Source: an uncultured bacterium
GTDB lineage: Bacteria; Spirochaetota; Brevinematia; DTOW01
Direction: 5' to 3'
Length of the DNA: 9,430 nt
NCBI GenBank assembly: GCA_937928175.1
Contig: CALFVP010000004.1
Span: 1 to 9,430 of the forward strand
In this document: positions 1 to 5,773 of the stretch, in pieces
Layout of the letters: each line of letters opens with the position of its first letter
How positions within the stretch are numbered: position 1 is the stretch's first letter
The notes under the pieces: model-generated
Told to the model about the DNA's origin: nothing
Databases searched by the model: none
The model's input: only the letters and a program-made list of their open reading frames with translations
Made by a program: the position numbers and the translations under genes

Positions 1-362
1 ATAGATATCGATAAATCAAAGAGTATTGAGATGGATGCAAAAGTTATGAATGGTATTGTGTTATTTGCAATTGTTACAGTTAGTAATACAGTTGCTAAAA
101 TTAAAATTATTGCGTGGGATACAAAATTAACGATGAGTAAATTTTTTTCATTTGTGTTACTTGGACTGTAGGTTAACAATGTTACTAATCTTAGAGTTGG
201 TATAGTTATTATTCCTATTCCTAAAATTAGTAGTAGAGTGGATGTATCAAATTTGTTTAGGAACATCCTTAAGAATAAGGCTATTTCAAATATTGTTGTT
301 ATTACTAAATTGATAAAAAAGATATTGTATACCTTGGGGTTTAAGTTTTCTTTTTCACTCAT
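1..362 (-). CDS. Polytopic membrane protein of unknown function, C-terminus outside the window
   Basis: The reverse strand has an open frame of 120 codons from an ATG at 362 to the left edge with no stop, so the 3' end is missing. An in-frame stop at 378-380 makes this ATG the first possible start. The product has a short charged N-terminus (MSEKENLNPK) and hydrophobic stretches at about residues 14-35, 41-65, 73-98 and 103-120, so at least four membrane helices are likely. The stretch around residues 48-63 (small residues, then IPTLRLVTLL) faintly recalls the 'TPxxRV' region of DUF1634-type membrane proteins, but this is too weak to name it. It lies 60 bp downstream of the UDP-glucuronate decarboxylase gene on the same strand and may be co-transcribed or use the promoter at 371-400. 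No Shine-Dalgarno sequence precedes it. Confidence 0.72.
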   Translation of the reverse strand, partial: MSEKENLNPKVYNIFFINLVITTIFEIALFLRMFLNKFDTSTLLLILGIGIITIPTLRLVTLLTYSPSNTNEKNLLIVNFVSHAIILILATVLLTVTIANNTIPFITFASISILFDLSIS

Positions 363-370
363 ACAGTTTG

Positions 371-400
371 ATAATAATTATTGAATGATTGCTTTTTCAA
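371..400 (-). promoter_or_regulatory. Candidate sigma-70 promoter placed for a leaderless transcript
   Basis: On the minus strand, TTGAAA (400-395) is followed by an 18 bp spacer and TATTAT (376-371), then 8 bp and the ATG at 362. A start site about 7 bp after the -10 box would fall at or next to the start codon. No Shine-Dalgarno motif is present. AT-rich DNA makes chance hexamers common, so this is suggestive only. Confidence 0.4.
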
Positions 401-422
401 GAAATTTTTAAGGTTAGTGGTG

Positions 423-1364
423 TTATTTAAAAAGTTTAGTTTTGAAGTAATTTATTGTTTCTTTTAATCCTTCCTCTAGTGGTACTTTTGGTTCCCAATT
501 TAGTTTGGTTTTTGCTAATGTTATATCTGGTTTTCTTACCTTTGGATCATCTTCTGGTAATGGTTTGTATACTATTCTTGATTTTGAGTTTGTCATTTTT
601 ATTATCATTTCTGCAAGTTCTATGATTTTGAATTCTCCGGGGTTACCTAGGTTTACTGGTCCTCTAAAGTCATCTGGAGATTCCATCATTTTTACTATTC
701 CTTCTATCAAGTCTGAGATATAGCAAAAACTTCTTGTTTGTGTTCCGTCTCCGTAAACTGTTATATCTTCTCCTTTTAGTGCTTGTACTATAAAGTTACT
801 TACAACTCTTCCGTCATCTTCTCTCATTCTTGGGCCATAGGTGTTGAATATTCTTATTACTTTTATTTTTATATTGAATTTTCTCCAGTAATCGAAAAAT
901 AGGGTTTCTGCTGCTCGTTTACCTTCGTCGTAGCAAGCTCTTGGGCCTATTGGGTTTACGTTACCTCTGTAACTTTCTTTTTGTGGGTGTTCGAGAGGGT
1001 CTCCGTAAACTTCGGATGTTGAGGCTTGCATTATTTTTGAATTAAAAGATTTTGCAATTTCTAACATATTTATCGATCCCAGTATATTTGTTTTTAGTGT
1101 GAATATGGGGTCATACTGGTAATGTGGTGGTGATGCTGGAGAAGCGAAATTGTATATTTCATCTACTGTTATACTTAGTGGATTTATTATATCGTGTGTT
1201 ATAAGTTGGAATTTTGGATTGTTTAAAAGGTGAATAATGTTATCTTTTCTTCCTGTAAAGAAGTTATCAATGCATATTACTTCGTTTCCTTCTTTTAGTA
1301 ATCTTTCGCATAGGTGACTACCAATAAATCCTGCTCCTCCTGTTATTAAAATCCTTTTACTCAT
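423..1364 (-). CDS. uxs: UDP-glucuronate decarboxylase (UDP-xylose synthase), extended SDR family
   Basis: This cytosolic NAD-dependent enzyme should convert UDP-glucuronate to UDP-xylose. It has 313 residues, the normal length for a stand-alone bacterial UXS. Visible motifs are the Rossmann glycine motif GGAGFIG at 9-15, the acidic residue that binds the NAD ribose in IDNFFTG (32-38), the FASPASP segment at 73-79, the catalytic STSEVYGDP segment (115-123, with T116 and E118), and the YxxxK pair Y145/K149 inside GPRACYDEGKR. GDGTQTRSFCYISDL (205-219) is the usual substrate-side motif. The ASPASP and GPRACYDEGKR segments favour UXS over GalE, RmlB or GDP-mannose dehydratase. AGAGG (1374-1370) lies 5 bp before the ATG and overlaps the end of the upstream ugd gene. 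Ugd makes its substrate, so the pair forms one pathway. UDP-xylose would feed a surface glycan, an inference because no glycosyltransferase is in view. Confidence 0.93.
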   Translation of the reverse strand: MSKRILITGGAGFIGSHLCERLLKEGNEVICIDNFFTGRKDNIIHLLNNPKFQLITHDIINPLSITVDEIYNFASPASPPHYQYDPIFTLKTNILGSINMLEIAKSFNSKIMQASTSEVYGDPLEHPQKESYRGNVNPIGPRACYDEGKRAAETLFFDYWRKFNIKIKVIRIFNTYGPRMREDDGRVVSNFIVQALKGEDITVYGDGTQTRSFCYISDLIEGIVKMMESPDDFRGPVNLGNPGEFKIIELAEMIIKMTNSKSRIVYKPLPEDDPKVRKPDITLAKTKLNWEPKVPLEEGLKETINYFKTKLFK

Positions 1365-1369
1365 TTTTG

Positions 1370-1374
1370 CCTCT
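1370..1374 (-). promoter_or_regulatory. Shine-Dalgarno sequence of uxs
   Basis: AGAGG on the minus strand, 5 bp upstream of the uxs ATG, fixes that start. It sits in the 12 bp ugd-uxs gap, consistent with an operon. Confidence 0.75.
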
Positions 1375-1376
1375 TT

Positions 1377-2759
1377 TTATATTTTCTTAAAGTGGGTTAA
1401 TGGGGGTTTACCTATTGGGTAAACGTTGAATCCTATCGAGTAAAGTAGTTTATGATCTAAAATGTTTCTTCCATCAAATACGAATGACGGTTTTCTCATA
1501 AGTGAATAAATTTTTTCGTAATCAATTTGTTTAAACACATCCCATTCTGTAAGTACTGCAATAGCATCTGCGTCCTTTACTGCTTCGTATGGGTCTTCAG
1601 TGTAGTTTACTATTCCTTTCACTCCTTCTAGGTCTTTTTTAGCATTTTCTAATGCTTTAGGATCTACTATGGTTACAATCGCTTTTTCTTCAAGTAGTTT
1701 TTTTACTACTGTTATTGCTGCACTTTCTCTTGTATCGTTTGTGTTTGCTTTGAATGCAAACCCAAAAACTGCTATTTTTTTATCTGCTAAGGTACTTAAC
1801 ATTTCTCTTATCATGTTCGTTACGAATCTATTCTTTTGGTATTCGTTTATTTCTACAACTTTTAGCCAATAATCTGCTACTTCATTGAGTCCGTAAGTTT
1901 TACATATGTAAACGAGGTTTAAGATGTCTTTTTTGAAGCAAGAACCTCCAAATCCTACGCTTGCTTTTAGAAATTTGTTACCTATTCTGTTGTCAAGTCC
2001 TATGTTTTTTGATACTTCTTCAATATCTGCACCGACTTTCTCGCATAAAGCTGATAGTGCATTTATTGAAGATATTCTTTGAGCTAGAAAGGCGTTTGAT
2101 GCTAATTTAGATAGCTCTGAACTCCATATGTTTGAGGTTATTATTTTTTCTCTTGGTACCCAGTTTGCGTAAATTTCAACAAGTTTTTCTCTTGCTTTTA
2201 TTCCTTGAGGAGTTTCTTCTGATCCTATTAGTACTCTGTCGGGGAAAAGTAAATCGTTTATTGCGCTACCTTCCGCTAAAAACTCTGGGTTTGATAAAAC
2301 TTCAAAGTGATACTTTTCTGAAACTGACAATACCCTTTTTATTTCTTCTGCTGCTCTTACGGGTACAGTACTCTTTTCTACTACTATTTTATCTCCGTTT
2401 GCGTATTTAAGTATTTGTCTTGCAGAACTCTCCAGGTACCTTAAATCTGGTGCCATTCCTTTACCTTCACCGTACTCTTTCGTTGGAGTGTTAACACTTA
2501 CAAATATAATATTTGCCTCCTTTATTGCCGCTTCTATGTCGGTTGAAAAAAACAAGTTTTTCCCTCTTACTTCCTTTACTATTTCATCGAGTCCAGGTTC
2601 GTAAACTGGTAATAAATCTGAGTTCCATCTTCTTATTCTTTCTTCGTTTATATCAACTACTATTACCTTGTACTGTGGGCACTTGTAAGCAATCACTGAC
2701 ATCGTAGGACCACCAACGTAACCAGCACCTATGCAAGCTATTGTTTCCTTAAAACTCAT
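1377..2759 (-). CDS. ugd: UDP-glucose 6-dehydrogenase, animal-like form
   Basis: Oxidises UDP-glucose to UDP-glucuronate with two NAD+ in the cytosol. The 460-residue product has the N-terminal Rossmann motif GAGYVGGPT (11-19), D36 at the end of the second strand, WNSDLLPVYEPGL (45-57), NTPTK (90-94), EKSTVPVR (128-135), SNPEFLAEG (156-164) and the catalytic loop GFGGSCFKKD (269-278). The nucleophile is C274, with K218, N222, R258 and D278 matching the catalytic and binding residues of the human enzyme. The C-terminal NAD-binding half begins at KKIAVFGFAFK (327-337) and contains NDTRES. By recall, the motifs and spacing resemble animal/plant UGDH more than E. coli Ugd or WbpA-type proteins; for example WVPREKI and AQRISSINALSALCE are nearly as in animals. 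GAGGT 5 bp before the ATG sets the start. It is first of two with uxs, which uses its product. Confidence 0.95.
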   Translation of the reverse strand: MSFKETIACIGAGYVGGPTMSVIAYKCPQYKVIVVDINEERIRRWNSDLLPVYEPGLDEIVKEVRGKNLFFSTDIEAAIKEANIIFVSVNTPTKEYGEGKGMAPDLRYLESSARQILKYANGDKIVVEKSTVPVRAAEEIKRVLSVSEKYHFEVLSNPEFLAEGSAINDLLFPDRVLIGSEETPQGIKAREKLVEIYANWVPREKIITSNIWSSELSKLASNAFLAQRISSINALSALCEKVGADIEEVSKNIGLDNRIGNKFLKASVGFGGSCFKKDILNLVYICKTYGLNEVADYWLKVVEINEYQKNRFVTNMIREMLSTLADKKIAVFGFAFKANTNDTRESAAITVVKKLLEEKAIVTIVDPKALENAKKDLEGVKGIVNYTEDPYEAVKDADAIAVLTEWDVFKQIDYEKIYSLMRKPSFVFDGRNILDHKLLYSIGFNVYPIGKPPLTHFKKI

Positions 2760-2764
2760 CCTTT

Positions 2765-2769
2765 ACCTC
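2765..2769 (-). promoter_or_regulatory. Shine-Dalgarno sequence of ugd
   Basis: GAGGT on the minus strand lies 5 bp upstream of the ugd ATG at 2759. This shows that the ugd mRNA has a real leader, unlike several other first genes here. Confidence 0.7.
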
Positions 2770-2831
2770 ATTTTACCTTTTTGTTTTTCAAATTATGATG
2801 AATGATTCTCGATTGCGTTTACAAAAAGAAA

Positions 2832-2936
2832 TTAGTAGTTTTGTTCTAATTTTGAAAGTTCGTATGCCTTTTGTGTATTCAGATTCCGTTTATCAAAAAA
2901 TCCTTTCATGGTGTTTCGTAGGTTAAGTATACCCAT
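2832..2936 (-). CDS. Possible small ORF (34 codons), doubtful
   Basis: A minus-strand frame runs from ATG at 2936 to TAA at 2832, with an internal ATG at 2909 giving 25 codons. The longer product begins MGILNLRNTMKGFFDKRN and ends YELSKLEQNY, a charged helical-looking composition rather than low-complexity AT translation. Neither ATG has a Shine-Dalgarno sequence. A stop lies two codons upstream of the first ATG. The candidate promoter at 2926-2955 would start transcription about 10 bp before the internal ATG, so the 25-codon version is the more plausible product. It could equally be chance; I do not recognise a family. Confidence 0.18.
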   Translation of the reverse strand: MGILNLRNTMKGFFDKRNLNTQKAYELSKLEQNY

Positions 2937-2955
2937 TTTTTAATTCAGTTTTTAA
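2926..2955 (-). promoter_or_regulatory. Candidate promoter for ugd-uxs (or the small ORF)
   Basis: TTAAAA (2955-2950), an 18 bp spacer and TATACT (2931-2926) lie on the minus strand. The expected start near 2919 would give ugd a leader of about 160 nt. The 18 bp spacing matches the two other promoter candidates in the window that have a recognisable -35. The -35 box is weak. Confidence 0.33.
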
Positions 2956-3065
2956 CGATTTTTCTAGTAAAGAGTAAAATGATGTGTAAAAGGTGTATTA
3001 GTATGTTTGTAAAGTCTATTTATACGATTTTTTGGTGTTATGGTTTTTAGGATTGAATATATTTT

Positions 3066-4535
3066 TTATTTACCTACGCAGAAGTTTTTAAATATCTTGT
3101 CCATTAGGTCTTCGGTTGTTACTTCTCCTATCATTTCACCTATGTATGATAGAGAATCTCTTACGTTTATTGCGATAAATTCTTCTGGCATTTTTTGTTT
3201 TGTAGCTTCTAAAGCTTCTTCTAGGGATTTTATTGTATCTTGTATTAGTTCTTTATGTCTTTCGTTGTTTGTAAGGATGTTATTAACTTCTGTTTCAACA
3301 TCTCCTATTATCTTTTCTACTATTGTTTTTGTTAGTTTTTTTATACCTATACCTTTTTTAGCCGATACTATGAAATATTCTGTTGGTGTTATGTTGTTTT
3401 CTTTAAGTAAGTTTAGTATGTCATCTTTTCTTTTTAAGATTTTCTTGTTTTTTTCAATGTTGAAGGTATCTAGATTTTTTATGGGTTTTTTTGTTAATTT
3501 ATCGATTTTGTTTAACACAACGAATATATTCTTCTCTTTAGCGTGATTTTTAATTGTTTCTATCACAGATACATCTTTTTTTGATATTTTTGTTGATATA
3601 TCGAATACTAGTAATATTACATCTGATGACTTTATACTGTTAATGGTTCTTTTTATTCCTTCCTTTTCGAGTAGGTTTTTTGATTTTCTTATTCCTGCGG
3701 TATCTAGTATGCTTACTGGTACACCTTCTATTGAAGTGATTTCTTTTACAACGTCTCTTGTTGTTCCTGGAATTTTGGATACTATTGATCTATCTTCACC
3801 TAACATTGAGTTCATTAAACTTGATTTTCCTGAATTTGTTTTTCCCACTATACATATTTTTATTCCTTCTGTAAAGAATCTGCTATTCTTTGATTTATCA
3901 AGAATGTTTTTTAATTTTTTTATTACGTTTTTGATTGAGTTTTCAATGAATTCCCAATTTCTTTCTGCTAAATCTTCTTCAGGGTGATCTACTAAAACTT
4001 CCAAGTAGGCTAATAGGTCTAGTAATTTTTCTTTTATTTCGTTTACAATCTTTGATAAGTTTCCGTTGAGTATATTTCTGGATATTTTTAGGTTTGTTAG
4101 ATTTTTGCTCATTATTAGGGAATTTACTGCTTCTGCTTGGATGAGGTCTATTTTACCGTTTAAAACTGCTCGTTTTGTGAATTCACCAGGCAAGGCCATT
4201 CTAAGGTTTTGATTTTTCAGTAGTTCTAAGATTTTAGTAACTATCAATGGGTTTCCGTGACAATTTATTTCTACAACGTCTTCTGCTGTGTATGAATTTG
4301 GTTTTCTCATCACGCTTACTAGTACATCGTCTATTTTTTCTTCTTTTTCATCTACTATGTACCCGTACAGTATGGAATGTGTTTTAGCATCTTTTAACTT
4401 CTTTTTACCTCTAAAGATTTTATCCACGCTTTCAATTGATTTTTCACCGGATACTCTTATTATACTTACAGCGGAATGTACATTTGGGGTTATTGGCGCA
4501 TATATTGTATCTTCATCAAAGAAAATTTCTCTCAT
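3066..4535 (-). CDS. mnmE: tRNA uridine-5-carboxymethylaminomethyl(34) modification GTPase MnmE (TrmE)
   Basis: With MnmG, MnmE installs the aminomethyl-type group on wobble U34 of certain tRNAs, using 5,10-methylene-THF, GTP and FAD. The N-terminal folate-binding domain (about 1-120) shows SYTAEDVVEINCHG (81-94) and LPGEFTKRA (115-123). The helical domain holds an inserted G domain: G1 GKTNSGKS (231-238), G2 GTTRD (257-261), G3 DTAG (278-281), G4 NKID (342-345) and G5 SAK (391-393). The C-terminus is FCVGK, with the conserved cysteine at 486. At 489 residues it is about 30 longer than usual. The extra length lies mostly between G4 and G5, a lysine-rich stretch around 348-380. The first ATG fits the family N-terminus, but no Shine-Dalgarno precedes it and TATAAT lies 6 bp upstream. 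It stands alone, with a terminator-like hairpin behind its promoter. Confidence 0.96.
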   Translation of the reverse strand: MREIFFDEDTIYAPITPNVHSAVSIIRVSGEKSIESVDKIFRGKKKLKDAKTHSILYGYIVDEKEEKIDDVLVSVMRKPNSYTAEDVVEINCHGNPLIVTKILELLKNQNLRMALPGEFTKRAVLNGKIDLIQAEAVNSLIMSKNLTNLKISRNILNGNLSKIVNEIKEKLLDLLAYLEVLVDHPEEDLAERNWEFIENSIKNVIKKLKNILDKSKNSRFFTEGIKICIVGKTNSGKSSLMNSMLGEDRSIVSKIPGTTRDVVKEITSIEGVPVSILDTAGIRKSKNLLEKEGIKRTINSIKSSDVILLVFDISTKISKKDVSVIETIKNHAKEKNIFVVLNKIDKLTKKPIKNLDTFNIEKNKKILKRKDDILNLLKENNITPTEYFIVSAKKGIGIKKLTKTIVEKIIGDVETEVNNILTNNERHKELIQDTIKSLEEALEATKQKMPEEFIAINVRDSLSYIGEMIGEVTTEDLMDKIFKNFCVGK

Positions 4536-4541
4536 AATTCT

Positions 4542-4547
4542 ATTATA
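4542..4547 (-). promoter_or_regulatory. -10 box of a probable leaderless mnmE promoter
   Basis: A perfect TATAAT on the minus strand ends 6 bp before the mnmE ATG, so transcription should begin at or beside the A of the ATG. No convincing -35 box is seen 17-19 bp upstream (only TTAATT-like sequence). No Shine-Dalgarno is present. Confidence 0.5.
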
Positions 4548-4664
4548 GATGAATTAAACTGTTAGAATTAAAGTTTTTCGTATGGTTTTAAAAAATTTTC
4601 AAAATATTGAAAAATTAAAAATTTGTACTAAATTATTATATAGGAAATTAATAATTTTAATACA

Positions 4665-4695
4665 CCCCCGATGGTCCCCAGCATCCCCTGGGGGC
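4665..4695 (-). terminator. GC-rich hairpin after the flhB-like gene
   Basis: Five bases past the stop of the flhB-like gene, the minus strand carries CCCCC (4694-4690) and GGGGG (4669-4665) flanking an inner perfect six-pair stem, CCCCAG/CTGGGG (4693-4688 with 4681-4676) around a GGGATG loop. The two pairings share bases, so they are alternatives. The sequence after it (TGTATTAAAATTATT) is T-rich but broken. It most likely ends the fliK-like operon before the mnmE promoter. On the plus strand it is followed by a better T run, but no plus-strand gene leads into it. Confidence 0.6.
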
Positions 4696-4699
4696 TTTC

Positions 4700-4954
4700 T
4701 TATTTTTTACTTTCTCTAACGAGTTTGTATACGTAAGCTATTATCTCTGCTATTGCATTGTAGAGTTCTGGTGGTATTTCTGATCTTATTCTTACTGACA
4801 ATAGTGGTTCAACAACTTCAGATTTAACGATCGGTATGTTATGTTCTTCTGCTATTTGGAGTATTTTTTCTGCTAAAATTCCTACTCCTTTGGATATGAC
4901 CTGTGGTGCATTCATTTCTTCTGGTTCGTATTTAAGTGCTACTGCTTTTTTCAT
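4700..4954 (-). CDS. FlhB C-terminal-domain-like protein (FlhX/YlqH family)
   Basis: This 84-residue protein matches the cytoplasmic C-terminal domain of FlhB/EscU, the export-apparatus switch of flagellar type III secretion. It starts MKKAVALKYEPEE, corresponding to the FlhB segment immediately after the self-cleaving NPTH site, and continues through the family-typical APQVISKGVGILAEKI (16-31), HNIPIVKS (38-45) and IPPELYNAIAEIIAYVY (60-76). There is no NPTH motif and no membrane part. Such stand-alone copies are known in flagellated bacteria and can partly stand in for the FlhB C-terminal domain. A frame open from 5002 offers an earlier ATG, but GGAGG (4965-4961) 6 bp before the ATG at 4954, and the family N-terminus, decide the start. 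It overlaps the end of the fliK-like gene by 23 bp, suggesting translational coupling. The order resembles ylqG-ylqH of Bacillus. Confidence 0.88.
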   Translation of the reverse strand: MKKAVALKYEPEEMNAPQVISKGVGILAEKILQIAEEHNIPIVKSEVVEPLLSVRIRSEIPPELYNAIAEIIAYVYKLVRESKK

Positions 4955-5705
4955 TAAATACCTCCGTATATATATAAATCGGATTAAATCCCAACGCTTC
5001 AAGGTTTTGCTTAAGTTCTTCTTGGTACTTTACTGGTAAATATAAATTCCTTTCAGAAAAGAAATTTACAGTTAAGTTGTATCTGGTTGTATGTTTTTCG
5101 AATATTACTAAAACTTCAATATCTTCTATTTTAGTTGTCATAACTATTTTTTTAAACCCATCTTCGTTAAATTCTATTTCAGAAAACCATTTTTCTTTTC
5201 CTTCTATCCAAAAAATTCTAAATTCTTCTTCGTTTTTCGGGGATATTAAACTGTTTAGAAAAATTGCTATTTCTTTTTCTGATACTTTACCGCTTGAGTA
5301 TTCTTTGAATAATGCTTCTACAATACTGAGGTATTTTTTCTCGTATTTAGGTTTATTCTTAACTATAAGTACTGAGATTAAATACGATGGTAGTTTATAG
5401 TTTTCTATGGTTCTGTAATGTTCTTTTACTATAGGTAGTGATAAGGTCATTAGTAGTTTCGTTATTAAATAGTTTTTTGAGGTTTTTGGTAATTCAAGTT
5501 GTTGTAGTATGTTAGTTATATCTTTTGAAAGTATTATGTCATTTCTTACTCGAATTATTAATTTGTCTTTTTCTTTTATTATTTCTCCAAAAAACGTATA
5601 AGAAGGAATTTTTCCTTCAACGTTTGCTCTTATTTTTTCTCCGTCTATGTTTACTATTGCTGTTTTACCAATTATGTTTATTACTTTTACAAGTTTTATT
5701 TCCAT
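4932..5705 (-). CDS. FliK-like (YlqG-type) protein, probably flagellar
   Basis: The 257-residue protein has no signal peptide or membrane helix. The N-terminal 60 residues are beta-rich (alternating I/V/K), the middle (about 65-160) looks helical and lysine-rich, and the C-terminal part (about 170-245) has alternating hydrophobic strands followed by a helix (LPVKYQEELKQNLEALGF). That last pattern is like the C-terminal domain of FliK, the hook-length control protein that interacts with FlhB. Sequence similarity is weak, so the call rests mainly on pattern and on the overlapping FlhB-like gene downstream, as in ylqG-ylqH pairs. It is much shorter than a typical FliK and lacks the long disordered ruler region, so it is unlikely to be the true hook ruler. 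The start is the first ATG of the frame; no Shine-Dalgarno is seen. Confidence 0.55.
   Translation of the reverse strand: MEIKLVKVINIIGKTAIVNIDGEKIRANVEGKIPSYTFFGEIIKEKDKLIIRVRNDIILSKDITNILQQLELPKTSKNYLITKLLMTLSLPIVKEHYRTIENYKLPSYLISVLIVKNKPKYEKKYLSIVEALFKEYSSGKVSEKEIAIFLNSLISPKNEEEFRIFWIEGKEKWFSEIEFNEDGFKKIVMTTKIEDIEVLVIFEKHTTRYNLTVNFFSERNLYLPVKYQEELKQNLEALGFNPIYIYTEVFNEKSSST
4961..4965 (-). promoter_or_regulatory. Shine-Dalgarno sequence of the flhB-like gene, inside the upstream gene
   Basis: GGAGG lies 6 bp before the ATG at 4954 and within the last codons of the fliK-like gene. It excludes the longer start at 5002 and is the strongest ribosome-binding site in the window. Confidence 0.85.
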
Positions 5706-5773
5706 AGAAAAATTTTCGTAATTTTTTGGTAAGTTTGTTTTATAGAAATTGATATTTTCATAATTTTCTAAAT
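5706..5773. promoter_or_regulatory. Divergent promoter region
   Basis: This 68 bp gap separates the start of the fliK-like gene (minus) from that of the MCP-like gene (plus), so it must hold start signals for both. The plus-strand promoter candidate is listed separately. For the minus strand only a TATAAA-like box about 37 bp from the ATG is visible, without a matching -35. Neither gene has a Shine-Dalgarno sequence. Confidence 0.5.
5735..5764 (+). promoter_or_regulatory. Candidate promoter of the MCP-like gene, leaderless type
   Basis: TTGTTT (5735-5740), an 18 bp spacer and CATAAT (5759-5764) precede the ATG at 5774 by 9 bp. Transcription would begin within about 3 bp of the start codon. 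The bases before the ATG (TTTTCTAAAT) have no Shine-Dalgarno match. Confidence 0.4.

Larger units (their letters stand above)
2760..3065. other. 306 bp intergenic region between mnmE and ugd
   Basis: This is the longest stretch without a recognised gene. On the minus strand it holds the ugd leader and Shine-Dalgarno, a candidate promoter (2926-2955), a second weaker promoter-like pair (TTGTAA at 2824-2819 and CATAAT at 2797-2792, 21 bp apart) and a possible 34-codon ORF (2832-2936). I see no GC-rich hairpin after mnmE, no tRNA and no repeat. The region is AT-rich without obvious folding potential. Confidence 0.6.

Noticed and set aside
2132..2410. Plus-strand open frames opposite ugd, mnmE and the fliK-like gene, rich in L, F and S
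   Set aside because: They are antisense shadows of well-supported genes; low-complexity composition comes from the reverse complement of K/E-rich codons, and no start signals are seen.
4665..4710. Plus-strand rho-independent terminator (hairpin followed by CTTTCTTATTTTTT)
   Set aside because: The T run is better on this strand, but no plus-strand gene leads into it; it is more simply the terminator of the minus-strand operon.
4955..5002. Longer start for the FlhB-like gene (ATG at 5002 adding 16 residues)
   Set aside because: GGAGG lies just before the ATG at 4954, the extra residues do not match the family, and the overlap with the upstream gene would grow to 71 bp.
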